Both the position numbers and the translations under genes were made by a program. DNA of 64,000 nt from NCBI GenBank assembly GCA_017383485.1, contig JAFNXM010000005.1, forward strand, positions 1 through 64,000, read 5' to 3'. This document shows positions 44,072 through 51,732 of this stretch, piece after piece (within the stretch, counting starts at the first letter, position 1; each line of letters begins with the position of its first letter). This DNA is from Bacteroidaceae bacterium (GTDB taxonomy: Bacteria; Bacteroidota; Bacteroidia; Bacteroidales; Bacteroidaceae). The notes below the pieces were generated by a model, which was given only the letters and a program-made list of their open reading frames with translations, was not told the DNA's origin and did no database searches.

Positions 44072-44728
44072 ATGAAACGAGTACTTATCATTGCTTTGGC
44101 ACTTATCAGCTGCCTTGCAGCAGAGGCACAGTTGCGTACCATCAAACCATCCTACGTCTTTAAGGTTCCGAATATCAGCAACGCAACGTATGAGAGTGGT
44201 AATTATGACGACACAGGTAATCCATTATTTAAAGATTTTCACTACAACGGTACCTTCTGGATGCGCAGTGGTGGCGATGTGGGCAGCATTGTGGCATCAA
44301 GCACGCTTAATCCTCAAGGATCTGCCAACTACAAAGCAGCCAACATTTATGATTTAAACCACGAGACAGCATGGGTTGAGGGCGTAAAAGGCAATGGCGT
44401 TGGCCAATGGATTGAGTATCGAGATGTAAGTGGATGCTCAATTTCGGTAATAAAAATTCTGAACGGATATGTCAAGAGCGATAAGGCATGGAACGAGAAT
44501 GCACGCGTCAAACGCCTCAAGGTGTATTGCAATGGTAAGCCCAAATGCATCCTTGAACTTCAAAATAGCCGGTCGTTGCAGTCTTTCGAAATTGATGGCG
44601 GCTTAGGTTACGATGTCCATACAATTAGATTTGAGATCCTTGATGTCTATCCTGGCTCAAAGTACCAAGACACCGCCATCTCTGAAATATACTTCGACTG
44701 TACACAATTCGACTGTGATTGTGAATAA
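44072..44728 (+). CDS. Secreted protein with NADase-type glycan-binding (discoidin-like) domain
   Basis: The 218-aa protein has a signal peptide (residues 1-20, AAEAQ). Residues about 85-215 match the discoidin-like domain described as NADase-type glycan-binding (ANIYDLNHETAWVEGVKGNG, GQWIEY, VKRLKVYCNGK, IRFEILDVYPG). It likely binds glycans or a surface ligand; no catalytic domain is attached. It is more AT-rich than flanking purL. The gene with its own promoter and a strong terminator lies between two copies of the purL 3' end, so it appears to be an inserted single-gene unit. Confidence 0.82.
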   Translation: MKRVLIIALALISCLAAEAQLRTIKPSYVFKVPNISNATYESGNYDDTGNPLFKDFHYNGTFWMRSGGDVGSIVASSTLNPQGSANYKAANIYDLNHETAWVEGVKGNGVGQWIEYRDVSGCSISVIKILNGYVKSDKAWNENARVKRLKVYCNGKPKCILELQNSRSLQSFEIDGGLGYDVHTIRFEILDVYPGSKYQDTAISEIYFDCTQFDCDCE

Positions 44729-44759
44729 TAGTTGGTGAACAAGTTTACACACCTCATCA

Positions 44760-44799
44760 GACTACGCTCTCCACTGTCAATGGAGAGCGTAGTCTATTT
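44760..44799 (+). terminator. Terminator of the 218-aa gene
   Basis: GACTACGCTCTCCA and TGGAGAGCGTAGTC form a perfect 14-bp stem with a 7-base loop, followed by a short T run. Confidence 0.9.
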
Positions 44800-44845
44800 C
44801 TGCACTTCAGAATGGTCGTTTCCATTGTGTGGCTATTTGTACACG

Positions 44846-44907
44846 CCATGGATGGAAGCCTTCGTCAACGCTCGCCGTTGGGTCGAAGCGCACAAGGGTG
44901 AATAATT
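44846..44907 (+). repeat. 62-bp direct repeat, stranded purL 3' end
   Basis: This segment is identical to 43812-43873 and includes the purL stop codon, but is not joined to any purL reading frame. Wobble positions are unchanged, so the duplication is recent or kept identical by gene conversion. Confidence 0.95.
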
Positions 44908-45155
44908 TCGACGCAAACGTCAATACTTTACAATAGCACGAAGCGATGCCCGCCGGGGTGTCGCTTCTGTTTTTTGGGGGGTAAAAGGAGTGTAGCGACA
45001 CCACATTTGATACACAATAAATAAAAAATCGCAGTGCAAAAGAATGAATATCCGTCGCCAAACACTAACTTTGTAGAGCACTCGGGCAAGGTCCCGAACG
45101 AACTGCATCTTTAAGAAAGAACCATCATCAAGTCATACTCAATCCTGCAATAGAC

Positions 45156-45569
45156 ATGATCGCACAAACCACCTTTCAACTATCGCCCAAGCGTCGCGGA
45201 TGTCACCTTGTCACACGCGAAGTGATGGCGCACCTGCCGCAGCCCTTGCCCCAAGTAGGGTTGCTCCACCTCTTTGTGCAACACACCTCGTGCGCCCTCT
45301 CGATCAATGAAAATGCCGACCCCGATGTGCGCACCGATATGAGTAAAATCATGGACCGCCTGGTGCGCGAGGGCGAACCCTACTACGACCACACGATGGA
45401 GGGGCTCGACGATATGCCCGCCCACGCCAAGTCATCACTCTTCGGCGTCAGCCTCACCATACCCATCACCGACGGGCGCCTCAACCTCGGCACCTGGCAG
45501 GGCATCTACCTCTGCGAATTTCGCGACTACGGCGGAGCGCGCACACTTGTAGCCACAATTTATAGTTAA
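45156..45569 (+). CDS. YjbQ/UPF0047 family protein
   Basis: The 137-aa protein contains HTSCALSINENADPDVRTDM, HTMEGLDDMPAHAKSSL and LGTWQGIYLCEFRDYG, the complete signature of the UPF0047 (YjbQ) family. Members adopt a small trimeric beta-sandwich and have weak thiamine-phosphate synthase activity in E. coli; the true cellular role is not settled. Start ATG at 45156 gives the expected length. The -7 box TAACTTTG is about 80 bases upstream. The next gene starts 3 bases after the stop codon, so they are co-transcribed. Confidence 0.93.
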   Translation: MIAQTTFQLSPKRRGCHLVTREVMAHLPQPLPQVGLLHLFVQHTSCALSINENADPDVRTDMSKIMDRLVREGEPYYDHTMEGLDDMPAHAKSSLFGVSLTIPITDGRLNLGTWQGIYLCEFRDYGGARTLVATIYS

Positions 45570-45572
45570 GCC

Positions 45573-45872
45573 ATGTATCAGAAATTCATCATCAACCAAG
45601 ACGGCGTCCTGAAGTTCGGCCGCGTCTATCAGCACCGAGACCTCCTGGATTGGCACGAAGATTGCCCCTATGGCGGCGGACTTTGGAAGATAGACGAGTC
45701 CCGCGGCGCCATCCTCCTCTACGGCCGTTCCTTCGCCTTCGGCCTGCCCGACTTCAGCGGTCTTCGTCGCATCGACTGGAGCGCCCTCGGCGGCAAGCCT
45801 CGCCCCCTCTTTTATCTGCCCCATTGGCCCAACGAGGAGCATATTGTGCCCGTGAGCGTTCATGCTTATTGA
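45573..45872 (+). CDS. Conserved hypothetical protein, 99 aa
   Basis: The product begins MYQKFIINQDGVLKFGRVYQ and contains GGGLWKIDESRGAILLYGRS and LFYLPHWPNEEH. It has no signal peptide or membrane segment and is not assigned to a family by me. Because it starts 3 bases after the YjbQ-family stop codon, co-translation and a shared context are likely. Confidence 0.75.
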   Translation: MYQKFIINQDGVLKFGRVYQHRDLLDWHEDCPYGGGLWKIDESRGAILLYGRSFAFGLPDFSGLRRIDWSALGGKPRPLFYLPHWPNEEHIVPVSVHAY

Positions 45873-45938
45873 TTATGCTCACACTCTGATCTTAGTATTT
45901 AAATATGTAACGTAAATAATGATTGAATATAATAGTTT

Positions 45939-47150
45939 ATGTTTGAGAAAGAACAAGTAAACAATAACGACAAATACGAGAAGATATTTGCATTTATCAC
46001 GAAACTTTACATAGAAGCCAAGCAGATAGAGGAAAAACGTAGAGCCAATGGGGAGTTCTTTAATATATTCAATATTCTAGGTGTGGAATATGAGGAAGTA
46101 AGACTTCATTCAGCTTTCATTGCAGAATTATTGAATCCGCAAGGTGGTCATGGAGCTTCGTATCATTTCCTGCAAGCTTTTCTAAATACATTAGGTATAA
46201 AGGAGGATTATATTGATTACACACAGTGTTCCCTTTACATTAAGGAACGCACAATAGGCCCTGTTACCGAAACAGAGGGCGGAAGAATTGATATTATTGT
46301 CGAAGACGGTAGGCATGCGATCATTATTGAGAATAAAATTTATGCCCAAGATCAACCGAATCAGCTTCTTCGGTATTACAATTATGGCAAACAAAATTTT
46401 CCTGAGGGTTTCAAACTTTTTTATCTTACCCTAGATGGTCATGACCCAGAAGAAAAATCTCTAGGTGGAAAATCTTTTGATTACCAAAATATTTCGTACG
46501 AAGAGGAAATTATAAGATGGCTTGAACGATGCTGCGAAATATCAAAAGATAAACCGCTAGCTAATGCAGTTATCAAACAATATAGTGAAATAGTAAAACA
46601 AATCACAAACCTGGATGTAGATATGCAATACAACAATAATCTGAAATCAGTTCTGCTCAAGCAAGAAAATGTACTTGCTGTTGGCGAGATAATGAAATTA
46701 CAAGCAGAGTGGGAAGAAGGCATAATTGAAGAATATATATGGAAACCCTTAGCAGATCATTTCCAATCCAAAGGATTTGTGTTTAAGAAAGATTGCCTAT
46801 ACGGAGAGTCAGGAGCTTGGATATATAGGGAGGAGTGGAAATACTATGCGCTCTTTGTTTGGACTTCTAATAAGAAGTACTGGAAAGATATGCATATTGG
46901 AATTTCATCCTATGAAGAGCCAAATAGAAAATACAAAATCTACAAGAAGGATCATGTGAAATTAAATTGTCTCGAAGAAACACCAAGTGATATATGGCCA
47001 TATGGTTGGGAATATCTTCCAGAAGAAATGCGTAATTGGGATTGTTATATCACAGAGGAAATAGTGCAAGGAAAAGTTTTTGAGTATATAAAAGAAAAAT
47101 TTGAAACAATACTTTCCGAGATAGAAGAAAGACAGTTGAAAATGTATTGA
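45939..47150 (+). CDS. PD-(D/E)XK nuclease superfamily protein
   Basis: The 403-aa protein has a nuclease core in residues 50-150: HSAFIAELLNPQ, then GGRIDIIVEDG with Asp118, IIIENKIYA with Glu131 and Lys133, and the QxxxY-like DQPNQLLRYY. This fits PD-(D/E)XK_4-type proteins. The C-terminal 200 residues are unassigned. The gene is clearly more AT-rich than its neighbours and uses different codons, which suggests transfer. Such proteins occur in defence and mobile-element settings, but no partner gene is next to it. It is the only gene between the YjbQ pair and nadB. Confidence 0.82.
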   Translation: MFEKEQVNNNDKYEKIFAFITKLYIEAKQIEEKRRANGEFFNIFNILGVEYEEVRLHSAFIAELLNPQGGHGASYHFLQAFLNTLGIKEDYIDYTQCSLYIKERTIGPVTETEGGRIDIIVEDGRHAIIIENKIYAQDQPNQLLRYYNYGKQNFPEGFKLFYLTLDGHDPEEKSLGGKSFDYQNISYEEEIIRWLERCCEISKDKPLANAVIKQYSEIVKQITNLDVDMQYNNNLKSVLLKQENVLAVGEIMKLQAEWEEGIIEEYIWKPLADHFQSKGFVFKKDCLYGESGAWIYREEWKYYALFVWTSNKKYWKDMHIGISSYEEPNRKYKIYKKDHVKLNCLEETPSDIWPYGWEYLPEEMRNWDCYITEEIVQGKVFEYIKEKFETILSEIEERQLKMY

Positions 47151-47198
47151 GCGTGTTTTAAAAAGAAAAATCCCCCCCTTATCCCCCAGCCTGTATCC

Positions 47199-47227
47199 GA
47201 GCAATCGGGTATGGGCTTTTTTGTTGT
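47199..47227 (+). terminator. Terminator after the PD-(D/E)XK gene
   Basis: GCCTGTATCCGA and TCGGGTATGGGC pair with several G-T pairs around a short loop, followed by TTTTTTG. It lies about 50 bases after the stop. Confidence 0.7.
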
Positions 47228-47317
47228 CGTTCAGATGGCGCCAGACCTTCCCTCGCCGACAATGTAGCATTTGCTCCTGATGTCAACTGTTTGGTTGGTG
47301 TGGTTTGGCAAATGAAA

Positions 47318-47392
47318 AAGGCCTTACCTTTTTTGAAAAACATTAGACCTTTTTTCAACGAGGCGGCGCGAAATTTCAACGAGGTCTTGGCT
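47318..47392. repeat. Family 1 minisatellite, copy 5
   Basis: It shows acattagaccttttttcaac, gaggcggcgcgaaatttc and acgaggtcttggc in series, nearly identical to the copy at 25465. Confidence 0.85.
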
Positions 47393-47648
47393 TGTGAAAT
47401 CACCACTTTGGGGAAATAAAATGAGTCGGGATAGCGCGGGACTTTCTGTCATTGTACCAAGAAAAAGATGTGCACAGAGTGAGCCGGCAAGGACTTTTGT
47501 CGGGCTGCAAAAATATTTTTCTCCCTCGGCGCCCACGTTTTTTGGATTATCCGGCACGCGAACAGAAAAAAGTTTGTAGTTTTGCAATACAAAGCATCTC
47601 GGCGCGTGCTATATCTGACAAACACTGCGCGCAACCTTAAAACGAACG

Positions 47649-49238
47649 ATGATACGCAAATTTGATTTCTTAGTGATAGGCTCGGGAGTAGCAGGTATGA
47701 GTTACGCCCTGCAAGTAGCCGAATCGGGCAAGGGTAAAGTGGCCCTGGTCTGCAAGTCAAACATCGAGGAGGCTAATACCTCGAAAGCTCAGGGCGGCAT
47801 AGCATCCGTCACCAATCTGAAAGTAGACAACTTCGAAAAGCACATCCACGACACCATGGTGGCGGGCGACTACATCAGCGACCCTGCAGCCGTCGAACAA
47901 GTGGTGAAAAATGCTCCCGCCGGCATACAGCGCCTGGTGCAGTGGGGCGTCAAGTTTGACAAAACGGCCGACGGCGAATTTGACCTGCATCGCGAGGGCG
48001 GACACTCTGAATTTCGCATCCTGCACCATGCCGACGACACCGGATTCGAGATCCAGCGCGGTCTGATCGAAGCCGTGCGCCGTCACCCCAATATCACATT
48101 GCTCGAGCATCATTTTGCCGTAGAAATCATCACGCAGCACCATCTGGGCATCGAGGTGACACGCCGCACACCCGACATCGAATGCTATGGCGCCTATGTG
48201 CTCGACCCCGACACCGGACGCATCAATACCCTGCTCTCCAAGGTCACAGTCCTGGCTACGGGTGGCGTGGGAGCAGTCTATTCCACCACCACCAACCCCA
48301 ATATTGCCACAGGCGACGGCATCGCGATGGCCTATCGTGCCAAGGCGACGGTGGCCGATATGGAATTTGTACAGTTCCACCCCACGGCGCTCTATAATCC
48401 CAAGGAAGCACACCCGGCATTCCTCATCACCGAGGCTATGCGAGGCTATGGTGGCATCTTGCGCTTGCCCAGTGGCGCCGAATTCATGCACAAATACGAC
48501 CGACGTCTATCCCTGGCTCCACGAGATATCGTAGCACGCGCCATAGACAAGGAGATGAAGATACACGGTATCGACCACGTCTGCCTGGACGTCACCCACA
48601 AGGATCCCGAGGAGACGCGCAAACATTTCCCCAATATCTATGCCAAGTGTCTGTCTATGGGTATCGACATCACGCGTCAGTATATTCCCGTAGTGCCTTG
48701 TGCCCACTACATGTGCGGAGGTATCAAGGTCGATCTGAATGCGCAGTCCAGCATCCACCGCTTATATGCTATCGGCGAATGTTCATGTACGGGGCTGCAT
48801 GGTGGCAATCGTCTTGCGTCCAATTCGCTCAGCGAAGCCGTGGTCTATGCCGAAGCTGCTGCCAAGCACTCGCTGGAGCACGTGGATGAGTATGACTTCA
48901 ACAACAAAGTGCCCGAGTGGAACGACGAAGGCACCCTATCCAACGAAGAGAAGGTCTTGATCGCCCAGGATATCAAGGAGGTGGGACAAATCATGTCCAA
49001 CTACGTCGGCATCGTGCGCAGCGACCTCCGCCTCAAACGCGCCTGGACTCGCCTGGACCTCTTGTACGAAGAAACCGAGGAACTCTTCAAACGTGTCAAG
49101 GCTACGCCCGACCTTTGCGAACTCCGCAATATGATAAACGTGGGCTATCTGATCACACGCTGGGCCATCGAGCGCAAGGAAAGTCGTGGTCTGCACTACA
49201 CGATAGACTATCCGCGCCATGCGTATGATCATGAGTGA
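47649..49238 (+). CDS. nadB: L-aspartate oxidase
   Basis: NadB oxidises L-aspartate to iminoaspartate, the first step of de novo NAD synthesis. The 529-aa flavoprotein has the FAD-binding GSGVAGMSYA at the N terminus, TSKAQGGIA, DREGGHSEFR-type sequence (LHREGGHSEFRILH), and the C-terminal GECSCTGLHGGNRLASNSL. A C-terminal helical domain from about residue 430 is complete. Length is normal. nadA and nadC are not in the window. Confidence 0.96.
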   Translation: MIRKFDFLVIGSGVAGMSYALQVAESGKGKVALVCKSNIEEANTSKAQGGIASVTNLKVDNFEKHIHDTMVAGDYISDPAAVEQVVKNAPAGIQRLVQWGVKFDKTADGEFDLHREGGHSEFRILHHADDTGFEIQRGLIEAVRRHPNITLLEHHFAVEIITQHHLGIEVTRRTPDIECYGAYVLDPDTGRINTLLSKVTVLATGGVGAVYSTTTNPNIATGDGIAMAYRAKATVADMEFVQFHPTALYNPKEAHPAFLITEAMRGYGGILRLPSGAEFMHKYDRRLSLAPRDIVARAIDKEMKIHGIDHVCLDVTHKDPEETRKHFPNIYAKCLSMGIDITRQYIPVVPCAHYMCGGIKVDLNAQSSIHRLYAIGECSCTGLHGGNRLASNSLSEAVVYAEAAAKHSLEHVDEYDFNNKVPEWNDEGTLSNEEKVLIAQDIKEVGQIMSNYVGIVRSDLRLKRAWTRLDLLYEETEELFKRVKATPDLCELRNMINVGYLITRWAIERKESRGLHYTIDYPRHAYDHE

Positions 49239-49344
49239 AAATAGGAAAGGAAGCAAGGCATTATGTTTTCTTCTTGTTACCCTTTCCTTACTCCATAATT
49301 ATCCGTTAAAGGCTAAGAAAAGCTGGCGGTAAGGACCAATAAAA

Positions 49345-49403
49345 AACCAAGGCTTTTTTGAAAAATTATGATGTATTCTTCAAAAAAGTCTTGGCTGTTT
49401 TTT
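49345..49403. terminator. Bidirectional terminator between nadB and the Sel1 lipoprotein gene
   Basis: CCAAGGCTTTTTTGAA and TTCAAAAAAGTCTTGG pair along 16 bases with a 16-base loop, followed by a T run on the plus strand and a T-rich flank on the minus strand. It sits between two convergent genes. Confidence 0.85.
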
Positions 49404-49423
49404 TAGACTTTTAGTAACTATAT

Positions 49424-50101
49424 TTATTGCAAATTCTTGAGCAATTCTTTTGCATCTTTATGTCCTTGGTCAGCAGCTTTCTGTAGCCACTTTTTAGCTT
49501 TACCTATAAATTCTTCTCTTAGATACAAAGAGCCTAATTCATATTGTGCCTCTTTATGTCCTAGTTCTGCAGCTTGTTTTAGATGTTTTTCTGCTTCTTT
49601 GAAGTTATTTGTATTGAGATATGATATTCCCAAATTATATTGTTCTTGAATGGATGGCTGTGACTCTAATTCTTCTTTTGTAGAATTTTGTATGCTGGTA
49701 GGAACTTTGGGTTGATCTTCTATTAGCTTATTCTTAGTTGTTCTAAAAATAGTTCCATCTACGCTAACAGATCTCAAATTCTTATATTTTGCAGGGTATC
49801 CTGATACTATAATTTCTGTTTCAATGTCTAAATCTTTTATCTCATATTGAGGACTCACAATGACATCTGCATCACCATGCATTCTTAATGCTTCACTTAT
49901 AGCATTTTCTTTAGCAATATCAAGATTATAATCGTTGCTATAGTAAACATATTTGTACCTGATTTTTGTTTGCGCAATTTCTAAATCAGCTGTGACAGTT
50001 AAATCAACTTCTTTTGTGCTTGCTGTTTTTATACTTTCGTTGGTTACGCATGAACTAAAAATAAGGCATGCAAGTGGTACAATAATTAAAAACTTTTTCA
50101 T
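49424..50101 (-). CDS. Sel1-repeat lipoprotein
   Basis: The 225-aa protein has a lipobox (IFSSC, Cys18). Residues about 25-125 are a beta-rich region related to lipoproteins that contain ISEALRMHGDADVIV. Residues about 145-225 contain two Sel1-like repeats (AEKHLKQAAELGHKEAQYEL, AKKWLQKAADQGHKDAKELL). Sel1 domains mediate protein-protein contacts. A cell-envelope scaffold role is inferred. The gene is AT-rich. Copy 2 of the structured RNA lies upstream on the same strand. Confidence 0.8.
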   Translation of the reverse strand: MKKFLIIVPLACLIFSSCVTNESIKTASTKEVDLTVTADLEIAQTKIRYKYVYYSNDYNLDIAKENAISEALRMHGDADVIVSPQYEIKDLDIETEIIVSGYPAKYKNLRSVSVDGTIFRTTKNKLIEDQPKVPTSIQNSTKEELESQPSIQEQYNLGISYLNTNNFKEAEKHLKQAAELGHKEAQYELGSLYLREEFIGKAKKWLQKAADQGHKDAKELLKNLQ

Positions 50102-50484
50102 GATAGTATATAATTAAGGGGTAACAAATTAAATAGTCCAATTAGTACATGTGATTTTAGACAAAATAAAAAACGCGGACTTAAAACTACATCTACGTTT
50201 CCAGAGGTATCGCCAAACACCGTACGACCATAAATGAGTAAAAGCCCACGCTATCGCGTGAGCATTAACTTCTACCCTTGGTCACTTCATTAAATTGGCG
50301 ATTTTCTGAAAACAAAGATAAAGCTAACGCTTCTTATTTTATATGTCTTTACTTTTTTAATGCTTCATAGGCACTTTTTTGTTTAGACGGGTTATGAAAG
50401 TTTAAAAACTCTTTTGTATTGCAAATGTAGTATTTATTTTTGAAAAAGAATGATTTTTTGTAAATATCACGTCAACTCCAGAGT
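50102..50484. other. Intergenic region with structured RNA copy 2
   Basis: It is filled by the RNA candidate, its possible promoter near 50421 and a T-rich end. The region next to the Sel1 gene start shows no clear promoter. No ORF is supported. Confidence 0.6.
50163..50415 (-). ncRNA. Rod-shaped structured RNA candidate, copy 2
   Basis: Read on the minus strand, the same rod as at 5205-5345 forms: GTTTTC (50308) with GGAAAC (50197), ATCGCCAA (50295) with TTGGCGAT (50209), TGACCA-type GACCA (50279) with TGGTC (50226), GTAGAAG (50269) with CTTTTAC (50238), and GCTCACGC with GCGTGGGC as apical stem (50244-50263). The stems other than ATCGCCAA/TTGGCGAT differ from copy 1 but still pair. A -7 box TACATTTG on the minus strand (near 50421-50428) and a run of T after cgcg (50163-50182) bound a possible transcript of about 240 nt. 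Confidence 0.6.
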
Positions 50485-51048
50485 TTACTTCAAAGCCTTG
50501 CCGGCAGAGAAAGCGTCGCCGACTGGTGCCCCTACGGCGTGATAGGTATGGTGGATCGGATTGTAGACGATCAGTTGCATTCGTTCGAAGTCGGGTCTGC
50601 CCTTTTCGTCCAAATATTGTTCGTCTGCTACGATATTTACGATTTCTGCTACGATATAGTAACCCTCTTCGCTCACGTCGATCTTCTTGACGATGCGGCA
50701 TTCCAGGGTCATGGGGAAATCAGCGAACACTGGTGCTTCGACATGTTTAGCCTTGATGGCAGTCCATCCCGTCTTTTGCATTTTTTCAGGGTCGTCCTTT
50801 GCACTGACTATACCCACGAAGTCCGCAGCCACCATGGTGTCTTTTGTCGCAAAGGCCACGGTGAAATTAGGGCAGCGATCCAGATTTTCTGTAGTAGCGT
50901 GTGCGCCCATAGATATCATGATTTCTCGCGCATCCCACTGCCCGCCCCACGCAGCATTCATGGCGTTGGGCGTGCCATCAGCATTGTATGTGCCGATGAT
51001 AAGCACCGGTTGTGGTAGCATCCACGATTTTTGTCCGAAGTTTTTCAT
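50485..51048 (-). CDS. Flavin reductase family protein
   Basis: The 187-aa protein is of the FMN-binding split-barrel flavin reductase type (LPQPVLIIGTYNADGTPNAM, NAAWGGQWDAREIMISM, TTENLDRCPNFTVAFATKD). Members reduce flavin with NAD(P)H or carry FMN in redox proteins; the substrate is not clear. There is no signal peptide. It seems to be a single gene on the minus strand. Confidence 0.88.
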   Translation of the reverse strand: MKNFGQKSWMLPQPVLIIGTYNADGTPNAMNAAWGGQWDAREIMISMGAHATTENLDRCPNFTVAFATKDTMVAADFVGIVSAKDDPEKMQKTGWTAIKAKHVEAPVFADFPMTLECRIVKKIDVSEEGYYIVAEIVNIVADEQYLDEKGRPDFERMQLIVYNPIHHTYHAVGAPVGDAFSAGKALK

Positions 51049-51113
51049 ATTTGTTATTTAAGTAGGTTTTCTTCTTTTTATCTGTATTATAGTATCAATG
51101 GTACCTGTTCTGT

Positions 51114-51725
51114 TCAGTCTATCACCTTGAATTCGTAGCCCTGTGCTTTGAGCCATTCGATGGCGCGGGGTAGGGCGTAGCGCAACTTCTCATAACTTTT
51201 CACCGAGTCGTGGAAAGTGATGATGCTGCCGGGGCGTGCGTAGCGCTGGACGTTGCGCAGTACGTCGGCGCCGTCGAGGCGTGTGGAATAATCACGGGTG
51301 ACAAGGTCCCACATCACTACTTGGTAGCGACGGCGTAACTTGTGGTATTGCCACCAGCGCATCCAGCCGTGCGGCGGTCTGACCAGGTCGGTGTCGAGGT
51401 ATTGGTTGGCTTGCTCGACGTCTTGCAGATATTGCGCAGTGGTATGGCGAAATCCGCTCAGGTGGTGGAAGGTGTGATTGCCCAGGCGGTGTCCGTCTGC
51501 CACGACCTGTCGGAAGATGTCGGGATGCTTGCGGATATTGTCGCCCACCATGAAGAAAGTCGCCCGCACCTCATATTTACGAAGCACCTCAAGCACCCAG
51601 GGCGTCACCTCGGGGATGGGGCCGTCGTCAAAGGTCAGATAGACGGCACGCTCCTCGGGATGGATGCGCCAGAGTGCTTGAGGATATAGCCAACGCAGGA
51701 GTTTGGCTGATTGTTCAATGATCAT
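51114..51725 (-). CDS. Polysaccharide deacetylase (NodB domain)
   Basis: The 203-aa protein has the NodB motifs: TFDDGPIPEVTPWVL (motif 1, Asp-Asp), GNHTFHHLSGF (motif 2, metal-binding His), RPPHGWMRWW (motif 3), and VTRDYSTR/TFHDSVKSYEKL later. These enzymes remove acetyl groups from N-acetyl sugars in peptidoglycan or surface glycans. No clear signal peptide is seen, so the location is uncertain. It starts 7 bases after the DUF2723 stop codon, so it is in the same operon. Confidence 0.9.
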   Translation of the reverse strand: MIIEQSAKLLRWLYPQALWRIHPEERAVYLTFDDGPIPEVTPWVLEVLRKYEVRATFFMVGDNIRKHPDIFRQVVADGHRLGNHTFHHLSGFRHTTAQYLQDVEQANQYLDTDLVRPPHGWMRWWQYHKLRRRYQVVMWDLVTRDYSTRLDGADVLRNVQRYARPGSIITFHDSVKSYEKLRYALPRAIEWLKAQGYEFKVID

Positions 51726-51732
51726 TTATCAA

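Larger units (their letters stand above)
44729..45155. other. Intergenic region with purL-end duplicate
   Basis: It holds the terminator of the 218-aa gene, the stranded 62-bp purL end, a second terminator-like hairpin (44941-44975, aagcga/tcgctt followed by T), and a -7 box TAACTTTG (45067-45074) for the next gene pair. No ORF is supported. Confidence 0.8.
47151..47648. other. Intergenic region before nadB
   Basis: It holds a hairpin terminator (47199-47227), a family 1 repeat (47318-47392), and a -7 box TAGTTTTG (47577-47584) upstream of nadB. No gene is supported. Confidence 0.65.

Noticed and set aside
44846-44907. Stranded purL end as a pseudogene
   Set aside because: Only the last 60 bases are present; it is better described as a repeat or duplication mark than as a broken gene.
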